This document shows, in pieces, positions 7,433 through 16,147 of a stretch of 64,000 nucleotides of DNA (position 1 is the stretch's first letter; each line of letters opens with the position of its first letter). This DNA is from Streptomyces sp. NBC_01016 (GTDB taxonomy: Bacteria; Actinomycetota; Actinomycetes; Streptomycetales; Streptomycetaceae): contig NZ_JAPEOQ010000001.1 in the NCBI RefSeq assembly GCF_026341035.1, positions 5,022,001-5,086,000 on the forward strand. The letters run 5' to 3'. The position numbers were made by a program, and so were the translations under genes. The notes below the pieces were generated by a model. The model did not search any database and was not told where the DNA came from. It saw only the letters and a program-made list of their open reading frames with translations.

Positions 7433-8839
7433 TCAGGCGCGGGCCTCCACCGCCGGGGCCTCCACCGCCGGGGCCGAACCCGGCAGCGGCCGCCCCGCGG
7501 ACTCCGCCGCGAAGTAGGCGGCGACGGCGCCGATCGCGCCCGCCGCCATCAGGTAGTACCCGGGCACGTTGACGTCGCCGGTGGCCTCCACCAGAAGGGC
7601 GTTGACGACGGCGGTCGTGCCACCGAACAGCGAGACCGAGAGGTTGAACGCGATCGACAGACCGCCGTAGCGGATGTCCGTCGGGAACAGCGCCGGAAGC
7701 GTGGAGGGGATGGTGCTGTTGAAGCAGAGCAGCATCATCGACATCAGCACCAGGCCGAAGAAGACCGACATCAGGGTGTTCTGCTGGATCAGCAGCACGG
7801 AAGGAACGCCGAGCACGATCAGCATGCCGCAGCCGAAGTACAGCACCGGCTTGCGCCCGATGCGGTCCGAGAGCCGGCCGACGAAGGTGATGAGCAGCAT
7901 GCCGACGGCGAGCACCGAGATCTCCAGGAGCTGCGCCCAGGTGGGGCTCACCGACGGGGCGAACTTGTCGATGTACTCCAGCATGTACGTCGTGAGCATG
8001 TAGTTGGTGACGTTGAAGACGAGCACCAGACCCATGCAGATCAGCATGGGCCGCCAGTGGTCGGTGAAGACCCGACGGATCTCCTTGAGGGTCTGATTGC
8101 CCTCACGGCCCTGCTGCTCGGCCACGACGGCCTTGAACGCGGGGGTGTCCTCCAGCTTGAGGCGGAGGTAGAGCCCGATGATGCCGATCGGCCCGGAGAT
8201 CAGGAACGGAATGCGCCAGCCCCAGGACAGCAGGTCCTCGTGCGACATGACGCCCGGCAGCTGGATGACCAGGCCGGCGACGCCGCCGAGGAGATAGCCG
8301 GTCAGCGTGCCGAACTCCAGCCAGCTGCCGAGGAATCCGCGCTTCTTGTCGGGGGCGTACTCGGCGATGAACGTCATCGCGCCGCCGTACTCGCCGCCGG
8401 TCGAGAAGCCCTGCACGAGGCGGGCGAGCAGCATCAGCAGCGGGGCGGCGGGGCCCCATGTCTCGTAGCCGGGGATGAACGCGATCACGAACGTGCCGAT
8501 GGCCATCATGATGACCGTGATCGACAGCACCTTGGTGCGGCCGATCCGGTCGCCGAGCGGGCCGAAGAACATGCCGCCGATCGGGCGGACCAGGAAGGCG
8601 ACCGCGAACAGGCCGAGGGTTCCGATCGTGCCGACGGCCGGGCTCGCGCCGGTGAAGAACACCGCGGTGAGTACCGGGGTCAGATTGGCGAAGACGCCGA
8701 AGTCGAACCACTCGGTGATGTTTCCGATGGCTGCGGCGCCGACGGCCCTTCTGGTCACCTTGGGGTCGGTGACCAATGTTTCGCCGGCCGAGGCCGCCCT
8801 TGTATCGGGAAGCTCGGAAACGGTGTGCGCGGCTGGCAC
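7433..8839 (-). CDS. MHS-family MFS transporter (ProP/KgtP-like)
   Basis: 468-residue metabolite:H+ symporter-like protein with twelve hydrophobic segments. NITEWFDFGVFANL at the start of helix 1, GDRIGRTKVL after helix 2, and RLVQGFSTGGEYGGA in helix 4-5 are characteristic of the MHS group, which carries proline/betaine, citrate, alpha-ketoglutarate and aromatic acids. The C-terminal tail is Ala/Glu/Pro repeats (VEAPAVEA). GAGGAG lies six bases before the GTG at 8839. It follows a half-size membrane gene by ten bases and ends in a clear terminator. The divergent LysR gene upstream is the probable regulator. Confidence 0.92.
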   Translation of the reverse strand: MPAAHTVSELPDTRAASAGETLVTDPKVTRRAVGAAAIGNITEWFDFGVFANLTPVLTAVFFTGASPAVGTIGTLGLFAVAFLVRPIGGMFFGPLGDRIGRTKVLSITVIMMAIGTFVIAFIPGYETWGPAAPLLMLLARLVQGFSTGGEYGGAMTFIAEYAPDKKRGFLGSWLEFGTLTGYLLGGVAGLVIQLPGVMSHEDLLSWGWRIPFLISGPIGIIGLYLRLKLEDTPAFKAVVAEQQGREGNQTLKEIRRVFTDHWRPMLICMGLVLVFNVTNYMLTTYMLEYIDKFAPSVSPTWAQLLEISVLAVGMLLITFVGRLSDRIGRKPVLYFGCGMLIVLGVPSVLLIQQNTLMSVFFGLVLMSMMLLCFNSTIPSTLPALFPTDIRYGGLSIAFNLSVSLFGGTTAVVNALLVEATGDVNVPGYYLMAAGAIGAVAAYFAAESAGRPLPGSAPAVEAPAVEARA

Positions 8840-8849
8840 GTACTACTCC

Positions 8850-9440
8850 TCAGAATTGCGCGGTACTGCGGGTGGGATTCCCGCACAGGTGGTTCAGGTC
8901 GATCCAATGAATGCGCCGATCCGGGCGGCGCCCGGCGCGGCCGGTCCCGAGGGCGGCGCCAGTCGCCGGAAAGACGAGCAGCGCCACCACCGAGGCCACC
9001 AGGGCTGTCGCCGTCGCCGCCGAACACAGGAGCGTGAGCAGACCCGTGGCGACGACCGGCAGGCCGAAGCTCAGGTAAGAGACGGTGGGTGCGCGCACGC
9101 CGAGGGCGGCGCCCGCTCCGCCGCGGGCGAGACCGTGACCGAATCCGGCGAACACGGAGGCGGCCACGGTCGGCCAGACCGACATCCCGGCCGACCATTG
9201 CCCAGCCGTCAACGACACCACGGACAGGCTCGCCAACAGGGCGGTCAGGCCCGCGAATTGGACGGGGCGGCTGCCGCATTCCGCGGCGAGCGGCCGCGCG
9301 AGCGCCGAGCACACGAGAACGGACAACGGCATACAACAGACGACGGCCGGATCGCTCTGCTCCGAGGCGATCAGGACTGCGGGTACGACTGCGAGAAACA
9401 GGCCTGCCGTGGCCCGGGCGATAAAGCGGATCAACACCAC
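8850..9440 (-). CDS. Half-size MFS-like membrane protein
   Basis: 196-residue protein with about six hydrophobic segments, resembling the C-terminal half of an MFS transporter; segments such as FGHGLARGGAGAAL recall MFS helix borders. The last 30 residues are hydrophilic. The tandem GTG GTG at 9440 has no evident Shine-Dalgarno sequence. It sits ten bases before the MHS transporter on the same strand and so could be the first gene of that operon, or it could be a transporter that lost its N-terminal half. No upstream coding sequence of a lost half is seen, because the LysR operator begins 40 bases away. Function unknown. Confidence 0.5.
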   Translation of the reverse strand: MVLIRFIARATAGLFLAVVPAVLIASEQSDPAVVCCMPLSVLVCSALARPLAAECGSRPVQFAGLTALLASLSVVSLTAGQWSAGMSVWPTVAASVFAGFGHGLARGGAGAALGVRAPTVSYLSFGLPVVATGLLTLLCSAATATALVASVVALLVFPATGAALGTGRAGRRPDRRIHWIDLNHLCGNPTRSTAQF

Positions 9441-9479
9441 CGCAGGGTGTCACCGCTAACCCATCGACACAATTACACG

Positions 9480-9503
9480 ATCTTGCATGTGACCGTGCAA
9501 GAT
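9480..9503. promoter_or_regulatory. LysR-type operator
   Basis: ATCTTGCA-N8-TGCAAGAT is a perfect inverted repeat with eight-base arms. It contains a T-N11-A core as LysR-family sites do and lies between the divergent membrane-protein operon and the LysR gene, only six bases before the LysR ATG. Such placement fits autorepression. Confidence 0.65.
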
Positions 9504-9509
9504 GGTCGA

Positions 9510-10433
9510 ATGATCGATCCCAAGCTCAAGGTGCTGCAGATGGTCGAGGCGCACGGGGGCGTGACCGCGGCCGCCGAGGCCACGGGGCTCAAGCCGTCGA
9601 CGGTCTCGTACCAGCTGAGGCAGCTGGCCGAGCAGGTCGGCGTGGTGCTCCTCGAGCCCGCGGGCCGAGGCATCAAGCTGACCGCCGCCGCCCGTACGCT
9701 GCTCCAGCACGCGGCCGTCCTGGAGGCGCAGTGGGAGCGGGCGCGCAGTGACCTCGCGGCGATGGCCGACGTTCAGACCGGCTCGTTCACGCTCTGCGGC
9801 TTCTCGACGGCCGCGACGCGTCTGCTGCCGTCCACCGCGGCGACCCTGCGCGATCGGCATCCGCAGCTGGGGGTCCGCCTGGTGGAGGCGGAGCCGGCGC
9901 GCTGCTTCGAGCTGTTGCTCACGGGCGAGGCCGACCTCGGCCTGGTCGTCGTGACGGCCGACTCGCCGCCGCTGACCGACGAGCGCTTCGAACAGCAGCC
10001 GCTCCTCGACGACCCGCTCGACCTGGTCGTCCCGGCCGACCATCCGCTGGCGGCGCGCGAGCGGGTGGTCCTGGCGGACGCGGCCCGCGAGACCTGGATC
10101 GTGGGCACACCGGGCACCACGTACCACGACCTTCTGGTCACCGCGTGCATGGCCGCCGGCTTCATGCCCGACATGGGCCACCAGTCCGACGAGTGGGACA
10201 CCGGCACGGCGATGGTGGCGCACGGCCTGGGCGTGATCCTGGTGCCGCGCCTGGCCCGCATCAACACCGAATGGCCCGTGGCCCGCATCCCCCTCTCCGG
10301 CGAACCCGCCCCCGCCCGCCGCATCCTCGCCGCCACCCGCAAGGGCGGCGCCCGGCACCCGGTGGTGGCGCAGGCCCTGGACCTGATCAAGGCGTCGGCG
10401 TCGAACCTGGTGCCGAGCGCAGGGGCCGAATAG
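9510..10433 (+). CDS. LysR-family transcriptional regulator
   Basis: 307-residue LysR regulator. Residues 1-60 form the winged helix (VEAHGGVTAAAEATGLKPSTVSYQLRQL), the rest is the periplasmic-binding-like effector domain (FTLCGFSTAATRLLP onward). The ATG at 9510 has no Shine-Dalgarno sequence because the operator lies immediately upstream; GTG codons at 9489 and 9495, inside the operator, are in frame but less likely. It is divergent from the membrane-protein/MHS operon, its probable target. It also precedes the NRPS genes in the same direction with a 139-base gap, so control of those genes is possible but unsupported. Confidence 0.92.
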   Translation: MIDPKLKVLQMVEAHGGVTAAAEATGLKPSTVSYQLRQLAEQVGVVLLEPAGRGIKLTAAARTLLQHAAVLEAQWERARSDLAAMADVQTGSFTLCGFSTAATRLLPSTAATLRDRHPQLGVRLVEAEPARCFELLLTGEADLGLVVVTADSPPLTDERFEQQPLLDDPLDLVVPADHPLAARERVVLADAARETWIVGTPGTTYHDLLVTACMAAGFMPDMGHQSDEWDTGTAMVAHGLGVILVPRLARINTEWPVARIPLSGEPAPARRILAATRKGGARHPVVAQALDLIKASASNLVPSAGAE

Positions 10434-10572
10434 TTCGCCGCTCGGGGCACGGCCGCTGCCTCACCGCCGGCCCCCGAGTCGGATAAAGCCCACCGAAAGT
10501 GCGATCGTCACACTTATACCGAATGTGGCGTGTGCATGTTCCGTACCGTTTTTTGTGAGGCATACGGACTGC

Positions 10573-11718
10573 ATGAGTGATCCGCTCCTTTATCAACGCG
10601 ACCCGGACCTCCTGATGGAGTGGGCGTCCGACGAGGAGGATCCGGCGGGCCATCCCGTCCTCCTGATCGACGCGCGCAGCGGCCGCCGATGTCCCTGGCC
10701 GGACCCGTCCGGCGACCCCGAACTCACGCTGCGCGTCCTGTCCCGACTGGGCGCCCCCACCACCGCCGAGGAGCTGCACCGCCGGTGGCCCGATGCTCCA
10801 CAACTCGCCCGATTACAAGAGGTGTTGGAGGCGGCGGAGCTGGCCGGTCTCGTCACCGTGTCTGCCGCGCGCGACAGCCCGCCCGATCATCCCGGCGGCT
10901 GCAGCCCGCACCAGAGCGCCGCACATCGGGAGGCCTCGATGGTGCCCCCGGACATCGACTCCCTGCCGGGCACGCCACCCCCGGCCCGCATACCGGCACC
11001 GGCCACGCCGGAAACCGTCACGCGGCTGCCCGACCCGCCGGCCCCGGCGCCGACCCACCCCTTCGAAACCGTGCTCGCCCAGCGGCGCAGTCTGCGCGAG
11101 TTCACGAGCGAGCCGGTGCCGCTCCACCTCCTCGGAACACTGCTGGGGCGCGCGGCGCGCGTGCGGGGCCACCTGTCGCCACTGGAGCACCAGCAGACCC
11201 AGCGGCCATCCCCTTCCGGGGGCGGTCGGCACAGCCTGGAGATCTACGTCCTGGCCAGGTCCGTCGACGGCCTCGAGCCCGGCGTCCACCACTACGACCC
11301 CTTCGGGCACACGCTGGAGCGCCGCGGCGGGTGGGACGCGCATCTCGAAGAGCTCGTCGACCGGCTGGTCACCGTGCCGGGACGGATGGACCAAGCCCCG
11401 CCCGTCAGCCTGTACTTCGCCTCCCACGTGACCCGTACGTCATGGAAGTACGGCGGCATGACGCTCAGCCTCGTCTACCGCGACACCGGATGTCTGATGC
11501 AGACGCTGTGCCTGACCGCGGCCGATCTCGGGCTCGGCGCCTGCCCCATCGGTGCACTCGAAGCGCCCGTCACGGCGCCGTTCCTGGCCGGGTCGGGCAG
11601 TGAGGTGATGCACGTCGGAGGCATGGCGCTGGGAGCGCCCGCCGGGCCGGCGCCCGCTGTCGTCCCGCATCCCGGCGCACACGACGAAGGAGGCCCGTCA
11701 TCGGTGACCGCAGTCTGA
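10573..11718 (+). CDS. SagB-type flavin-dependent oxidase (nitroreductase fold)
   Basis: 381-residue protein. The C-terminal half is a SagB-type nitroreductase domain: RRSLREFTSEPVPL starts it, LEIYVLARSVDGLEPGVHHYD follows in the middle, and KYGGMTLSLVYRDTGCLMQT plus LGLGACPIGALE close it. Residues 1-105 look like the winged-helix-like N-terminal part seen in SagB/ThcOx proteins, followed by a Pro-rich linker. Such enzymes oxidise azolines to azoles with FMN in azole peptides and in some NRPS pathways. The next genes are an aminotransferase, a heterocyclisation-type NRPS module and a thioesterase, so oxidation of the NRPS-bound or released ring is the likely job. The ATG at 10573 has a weak GAGG upstream; a GTG at 10525 is in frame but adds an atypical segment. 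Confidence 0.88.
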   Translation: MSDPLLYQRDPDLLMEWASDEEDPAGHPVLLIDARSGRRCPWPDPSGDPELTLRVLSRLGAPTTAEELHRRWPDAPQLARLQEVLEAAELAGLVTVSAARDSPPDHPGGCSPHQSAAHREASMVPPDIDSLPGTPPPARIPAPATPETVTRLPDPPAPAPTHPFETVLAQRRSLREFTSEPVPLHLLGTLLGRAARVRGHLSPLEHQQTQRPSPSGGGRHSLEIYVLARSVDGLEPGVHHYDPFGHTLERRGGWDAHLEELVDRLVTVPGRMDQAPPVSLYFASHVTRTSWKYGGMTLSLVYRDTGCLMQTLCLTAADLGLGACPIGALEAPVTAPFLAGSGSEVMHVGGMALGAPAGPAPAVVPHPGAHDEGGPSSVTAV

Positions 11719-12983
11719 TCGAGAGGCACCGGGCGGTCCTGCCGCCCTGGTCCCCGCTGTCGTACCGGGAGCCGCTGGAGATCGTGTCGGGCAGCGGCCG
11801 GACCGTGCGCGGCAGTGACGGCCGTACGTACCTGGACTTCTATTCCGGCATCGCCGTCAACCTGCTCGGCTACGACGTACCGGAGGTGCGCGAGGCCGTC
11901 GAGCGGCAGCTGCGGACCGGCGTCGTGCACACCTCGACGTTCTATCTCATCGCCTCCCAGGTGGAGTTGGCCGAGCGCATCGCGCGACTGTCCGGGATCG
12001 ACGACGCGGTGGTGTTCTTCACCTGCTCGGGCACCGAGGCCGTGGAGACGGCGCTGCTGCTGGCCACCGAGCACCGGAGAAGCGGCCGGGTCGTGGCGCT
12101 GCGGCACAGCTATCACGGCCGCTCGTTCGGCGCGCTCGCCGTGACCGGGGACCACCGCTGGCACGGCGCGGGACGCACCCCGCTGCGGGTCGAGCTCGTG
12201 CCGGACGTCCCGCCGCAGGACGGGCCCGGCGAGGTGGCGGACGAGCATCAAGTTGCCCATGGAGTAAGCGAGTTGACGCGGGTTCTGGACAGCGAGCCGG
12301 ACCGTCCGGTGGCCGCGCTGATCGCCGAACCGGTGCAGGGCGTGGCCGGGGCGGTCCCGCTCGCCGACGGGCAACTCGCCGCCTACGCCCGCGCGGTGCG
12401 CTCCCACGGAGCCCTGCTGATCTGCGACGAGGTACAGACCGGCTGGGGGCGCACCGGACGGTGGTGGGGGCATCAGTGGGACGACGACGTCAGGCCGGAC
12501 CTGCTGGTGTTCGCCAAGGGCCTGGCCGGCGGGCTGACGCTGGGCGGCGTCGTCGGACGGCGTGAGGTCATGAACTGCCTGCCGATGCCGTCGATCTCGA
12601 CGTTCGGCGGCAATCAGCTGTCCACGACCGCCGCGCTCGCGACCCTCGACGTGATCGAGGACCGTGACCTCCCGGCCCGGGCGCACACGGCAGGGCATCT
12701 CCTGCGCGGCCTCCTGGAGACGGGGCTCGCGGGCGTCGGCGGCGTACGGCGGGTGCAGGGGCGGGGGCTGCTGCTCGCGGTCGCGTTCCAGGACCCGGCG
12801 ACGGCCGCCGCCGTGCAGGAGGAGTGCCGGACCCGCGGGCTCCTGGTGGGTCTTGGCGGCAGCGCCGGGAACTGCGTGCGGGTCATGCCGCCGCTGACCG
12901 TGACGGACGACGAAGTGCGGCGCGGCGCCGAGACGCTCGTCGCCGCGGCCCAGGCCGCAGACCGACTGGAGAGGACTTCATGA
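11700..12983 (+). CDS. Class III PLP-dependent aminotransferase, apparent non-canonical start
   Basis: Fold-type I class III aminotransferase (acetylornithine/4-aminobutyrate/taurine-pyruvate group). DEVQTGWGRTG and the PLP-lysine segment VFAKGLAGG are present, with YHGRSFGALAVTG upstream. The first standard start is the GTG at 11784, but it would remove the N-terminal segment IERHRAVLPPW that relatives share. The reading frame is open back to AGGAGG at 11688-11693, and the codon six bases after that site is ATC at 11700. I give 11700 as the probable start (427 residues); an AUC start or a sequence error must be assumed. The gene overlaps the end of the oxidase gene and, by ATGA, the NRPS gene. 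It probably supplies or modifies an amino substrate for the NRPS. Confidence 0.82.
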   Translation: MGDRSLIERHRAVLPPWSPLSYREPLEIVSGSGRTVRGSDGRTYLDFYSGIAVNLLGYDVPEVREAVERQLRTGVVHTSTFYLIASQVELAERIARLSGIDDAVVFFTCSGTEAVETALLLATEHRRSGRVVALRHSYHGRSFGALAVTGDHRWHGAGRTPLRVELVPDVPPQDGPGEVADEHQVAHGVSELTRVLDSEPDRPVAALIAEPVQGVAGAVPLADGQLAAYARAVRSHGALLICDEVQTGWGRTGRWWGHQWDDDVRPDLLVFAKGLAGGLTLGGVVGRREVMNCLPMPSISTFGGNQLSTTAALATLDVIEDRDLPARAHTAGHLLRGLLETGLAGVGGVRRVQGRGLLLAVAFQDPATAAAVQEECRTRGLLVGLGGSAGNCVRVMPPLTVTDDEVRRGAETLVAAAQAADRLERTS

Positions 12984-15900
12984 CGCAGGCCCCCCACACC
13001 TCCTACGCCTCCCACCTCGCCCCCTATCCGCTCACCGACGTCCAGCGGGCGTATCTGCTGGGCCGCCAGGACGGCACACCGCTCGGCGGGACCGGCTGCC
13101 ACATGACCTTCGAGTTCGACCACGACCGGGCGCCGGACCAGACCCGGCTCCAGGACGCCTACCACCGGCTCCAGCAACGGCACGTGTCCCTGCGCACCGC
13201 GTTCAACGGCCTCGACCAAGGGGCCCCGCTGGCGTCGCCGACCGGCCGGCTCGTCGTCGACGACCTGCGCGGCGCCGACCCCGCCACCGTCGCGGGCGAA
13301 CTGGACCGCATCCGCGAACGGATGGCGCACCGCCGCCTGGACGTCGCCGCCGGACGCATGATGGACCTCGGCCTCACCCTCCTGCCCGGCGGCGGATCCC
13401 GGCTGCACGCCGACATCGACCTGCTGGCGGCCGACCCGGTGGCCATCCGCGTACTCTTCGAGGACCTGGTCGCGCTGTACGACGGTGAACTCCCGCACGT
13501 GTCACCCGACTTCGCGGACCACCGGCGCCGTAGCTCCGACGACAACGGGGAGCGGGACGAGCGCCGGACCGGCGAGGGCGGCGACGGCACCTCCGCGCCG
13601 CGCACCGCGCCCCGGCTGCCGTACGCCACCGAACCCGAGGAACTGGCGGGCGTCCCCCGGTTCACCCGGCGCCAGGTGACCGTGCCGGGCGCGGTGTGGC
13701 GGCGTATCCAGGACCGGGCGCGGGCCTGCGGCATCTCCGCGCGGGCCGTCCCGTTCGCCGCGTTCTGCGCGACCCTGCACCGCTGGCAGGCGGACCCGGC
13801 GGCGGGATTCGTCCTCAACACCCCCACCTTCGACCGGCCCGGTGGTAACCCCCAACTGGAGCGGACCGTCGGCGACTTCAGCCGATTGACGGCCGCCCGG
13901 GTGCCCGGTGGAGCGCCGGCCGACCTCCGCGCACTCGCCCACGGCTCCGAGGGCGTGCTGCGCGCACAAGCGCCCACCGTGGACGACTTCCAGCAGGCGG
14001 CGCGCGGCCACGGGCAGCGCACGGGCATGCTCGGCGTCGTCTATACGGAACTCGAACACAGTTGGGTCTCCCGCCGGTTCACGCGCCGGTTCGGCTCGCT
14101 GACCTGGATGCTCTCGCACACTCCGCAGGTCTGGCTCGACTGTCTGGCCCACCCCGTCTCCGACGATCCGGCGGACGGCTACGTGCTGGCCTGGGACGCC
14201 GTGGAGGAGGTGTTCCTGCCCGGAACGCTCGACGCGATGACCGAGTACTGCGACGACGTGCTGCGGGCGTTCGCCGACCGTGACTGGAGCTCGCCGGTCC
14301 CGCAGCGGCTTCCGGCGCGCCAGCGCCAGACCCGCGCCCGGGTCAACGACACCACCGGGCCCGAGAGCGGGCTGCTGCTGCACGAGCGCTTCTTCGAACT
14401 GGCCGCCACCGACGCCACCTCTCCCGCCCTGCACCACGAGAACACGACCCTCACCCGGGGCGAGCTCGCCGAGCGTGCGCTGCGTCTCGCGGCCCGCCTG
14501 CGCGACCTCGGGGTGCGCGGCGGCGAACCCGTCGGGATCTGTCTGACCTCGGGAGAGGCCCAAGTCACCGCGGCCCTGGGCGTGTTGGCGGCCGGTGGTT
14601 GCTACGTCCCCATCGGCCCCGAACAGCCCGAGCAGCGCAGGGGCCAGGTGCTCGGGGTGTCCGGGGCGCGCGTGGTGATATGTGATCCCGAGCACGCCGC
14701 GACGCCCGGTGAGCGGCGGCCCGACGACGGGCCGCTGCGTCTGTCGTGGCAGGCCGCCCTCGATCCTGCCCAACCACTGCTGCCCGCACCGGTGTTGGGT
14801 GACCGCGAGGCGCCCGCGTACATCATCTTCACCTCCGGCTCCACCGGCACCCCCAAGGGTGTCGAGGTCAGCCACCGTTCCGCCGTGAACTCCCTGGAGG
14901 ACCTCAACGGGCGTTGGCGCGTCGGCCCCGCGGACTGCTGTCTGTCCGTCTCCGCGCTCGACTTCGACCTGTCCGTCTACGAGATCTTCGGTCCGCTGAT
15001 GGCGGGCGGCCGCGTCGTCATGCCCGGCCCCGAGGAACGACGCGACCCCGAGGCATGGCTCCGCCTCATCGAGACGCATGCCGTCACCGTCTGGGACTCC
15101 GTCCCCGTACTGCTCGACATGCTGATCACCGCGGGCGAGCTGCGCGGCGCGACCGACAGCCTGCGCCTGGTGTTCACCGGCGGCGACTGGATCGGCACCG
15201 ACCTGCCGGGACGCCTGCGCCGCCTGCTGCCCTCCTGCCACTTCGTGGCCTGCGGCGGGGCGACGGAAGGCGCCGTCTACTCCAACTTCCACGAAGTCAC
15301 CGAGACCGACCCCGACTGGCCGTCCGTGCCCTACGGCACCCCGCTGCGCAACCAGCACTACCGGGCCGTGGACGCCTACGGACGCGACTGCCCGGACTGG
15401 GTGCCCGGCGAACTGTGGATCGGCGGCACCGGCGTGGCCCTCGGCTACCGCGCCGACCCGGACCGCACCGCCGAACGCTTCGTCGAGCGCGACGGCATGC
15501 GCTGGTACCTGACGGGAGATCTCGGCCGCTACCGGCCCGACGGCGTCCTGGAGTTCCTCGGCCGCGCCGACCACCAGATCAAACTCAACGGGTACCGCAT
15601 CGAACTCGGCGAGATCGAAGGGGTATTGGGCAGGCATCCGGCCGTCGGCAGGGCCGTCGCCGTCCTGGCCGGCACCGGAGCGGGCCGCCGCATCGTGGCC
15701 TACCTCGTGCCCCAGGGCGACGGCGTGGACCTCGACGACGTACGCGACCACGCCCGGCGCTGGCTACCCTCCTACACCCAGCCCGCCGACTACCTGCTGC
15801 TGCCCGAACTCCCCCTGAACGGCAACGGAAAGGTCGACCGCAAACAGCTCATCTCCTGGGCGGCGCCGCCACGCGAACCCACGCCACAGGAACCACCACG

Positions 15901-16147
15901 GCCCGGCACGGAGCAGGCCCTCGCACAGGAATGGGCAGGCGTGCTCGGCCCGGCCCCCGCCTCCCGCCACGACAACTTCTACGACCTCGGCGCCGACAGC
16001 CTGCTCACCATGCGCCTCGCACTCGCCGTCAACGACCGCTTCGGCACCGAGATCCCGCTGCGCGAACTCCAGGCCTCGGCCACCCTGGCCGACATGGCAC
16101 GCGCCGTCGACACCGCGCACACCGCCACCGCGGCGGGCCGGTCATGA
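12980..16147 (+). CDS. NRPS single module: heterocyclisation-adenylation-carrier (Cy-A-PCP)
   Basis: 1055-residue nonribosomal peptide synthetase. The first domain (about 12-450) starts PLTDVQRAYLLGR and has D147-L-L-A-A-D152 in place of HHxxxDG, marking a heterocyclisation (Cy) domain that condenses and cyclises Cys, Ser or Thr. The adenylation domain (about 455-975) has FTSGSTGTPKGV near 614, YLTGDLGRYRPDG, and the A10 lysine segment LNGNGKVDR. The carrier domain has GADSL with the phosphopantetheine Ser near 1007. By hand alignment the specificity residues read D-L-Y-D-F-G-C-V-Y-K: the first three match the cysteine code, the rest do not match codes I know. No epimerase, methyltransferase or thioesterase domain is fused. 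It overlaps its neighbours on both sides, so the four-gene set is translated together. With one module, the Cy donor must be supplied in trans. Confidence 0.95.
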   Translation: MTQAPHTSYASHLAPYPLTDVQRAYLLGRQDGTPLGGTGCHMTFEFDHDRAPDQTRLQDAYHRLQQRHVSLRTAFNGLDQGAPLASPTGRLVVDDLRGADPATVAGELDRIRERMAHRRLDVAAGRMMDLGLTLLPGGGSRLHADIDLLAADPVAIRVLFEDLVALYDGELPHVSPDFADHRRRSSDDNGERDERRTGEGGDGTSAPRTAPRLPYATEPEELAGVPRFTRRQVTVPGAVWRRIQDRARACGISARAVPFAAFCATLHRWQADPAAGFVLNTPTFDRPGGNPQLERTVGDFSRLTAARVPGGAPADLRALAHGSEGVLRAQAPTVDDFQQAARGHGQRTGMLGVVYTELEHSWVSRRFTRRFGSLTWMLSHTPQVWLDCLAHPVSDDPADGYVLAWDAVEEVFLPGTLDAMTEYCDDVLRAFADRDWSSPVPQRLPARQRQTRARVNDTTGPESGLLLHERFFELAATDATSPALHHENTTLTRGELAERALRLAARLRDLGVRGGEPVGICLTSGEAQVTAALGVLAAGGCYVPIGPEQPEQRRGQVLGVSGARVVICDPEHAATPGERRPDDGPLRLSWQAALDPAQPLLPAPVLGDREAPAYIIFTSGSTGTPKGVEVSHRSAVNSLEDLNGRWRVGPADCCLSVSALDFDLSVYEIFGPLMAGGRVVMPGPEERRDPEAWLRLIETHAVTVWDSVPVLLDMLITAGELRGATDSLRLVFTGGDWIGTDLPGRLRRLLPSCHFVACGGATEGAVYSNFHEVTETDPDWPSVPYGTPLRNQHYRAVDAYGRDCPDWVPGELWIGGTGVALGYRADPDRTAERFVERDGMRWYLTGDLGRYRPDGVLEFLGRADHQIKLNGYRIELGEIEGVLGRHPAVGRAVAVLAGTGAGRRIVAYLVPQGDGVDLDDVRDHARRWLPSYTQPADYLLLPELPLNGNGKVDRKQLISWAAPPREPTPQEPPRPGTEQALAQEWAGVLGPAPASRHDNFYDLGADSLLTMRLALAVNDRFGTEIPLRELQASATLADMARAVDTAHTATAAGRS

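Noticed and set aside
10434..10572. CACAC...GTGTG arms near 10509-10534 as an operator for the NRPS genes
   Set aside because: Five-base arms separated by 16 or more bases are weak and other explanations are equally likely.
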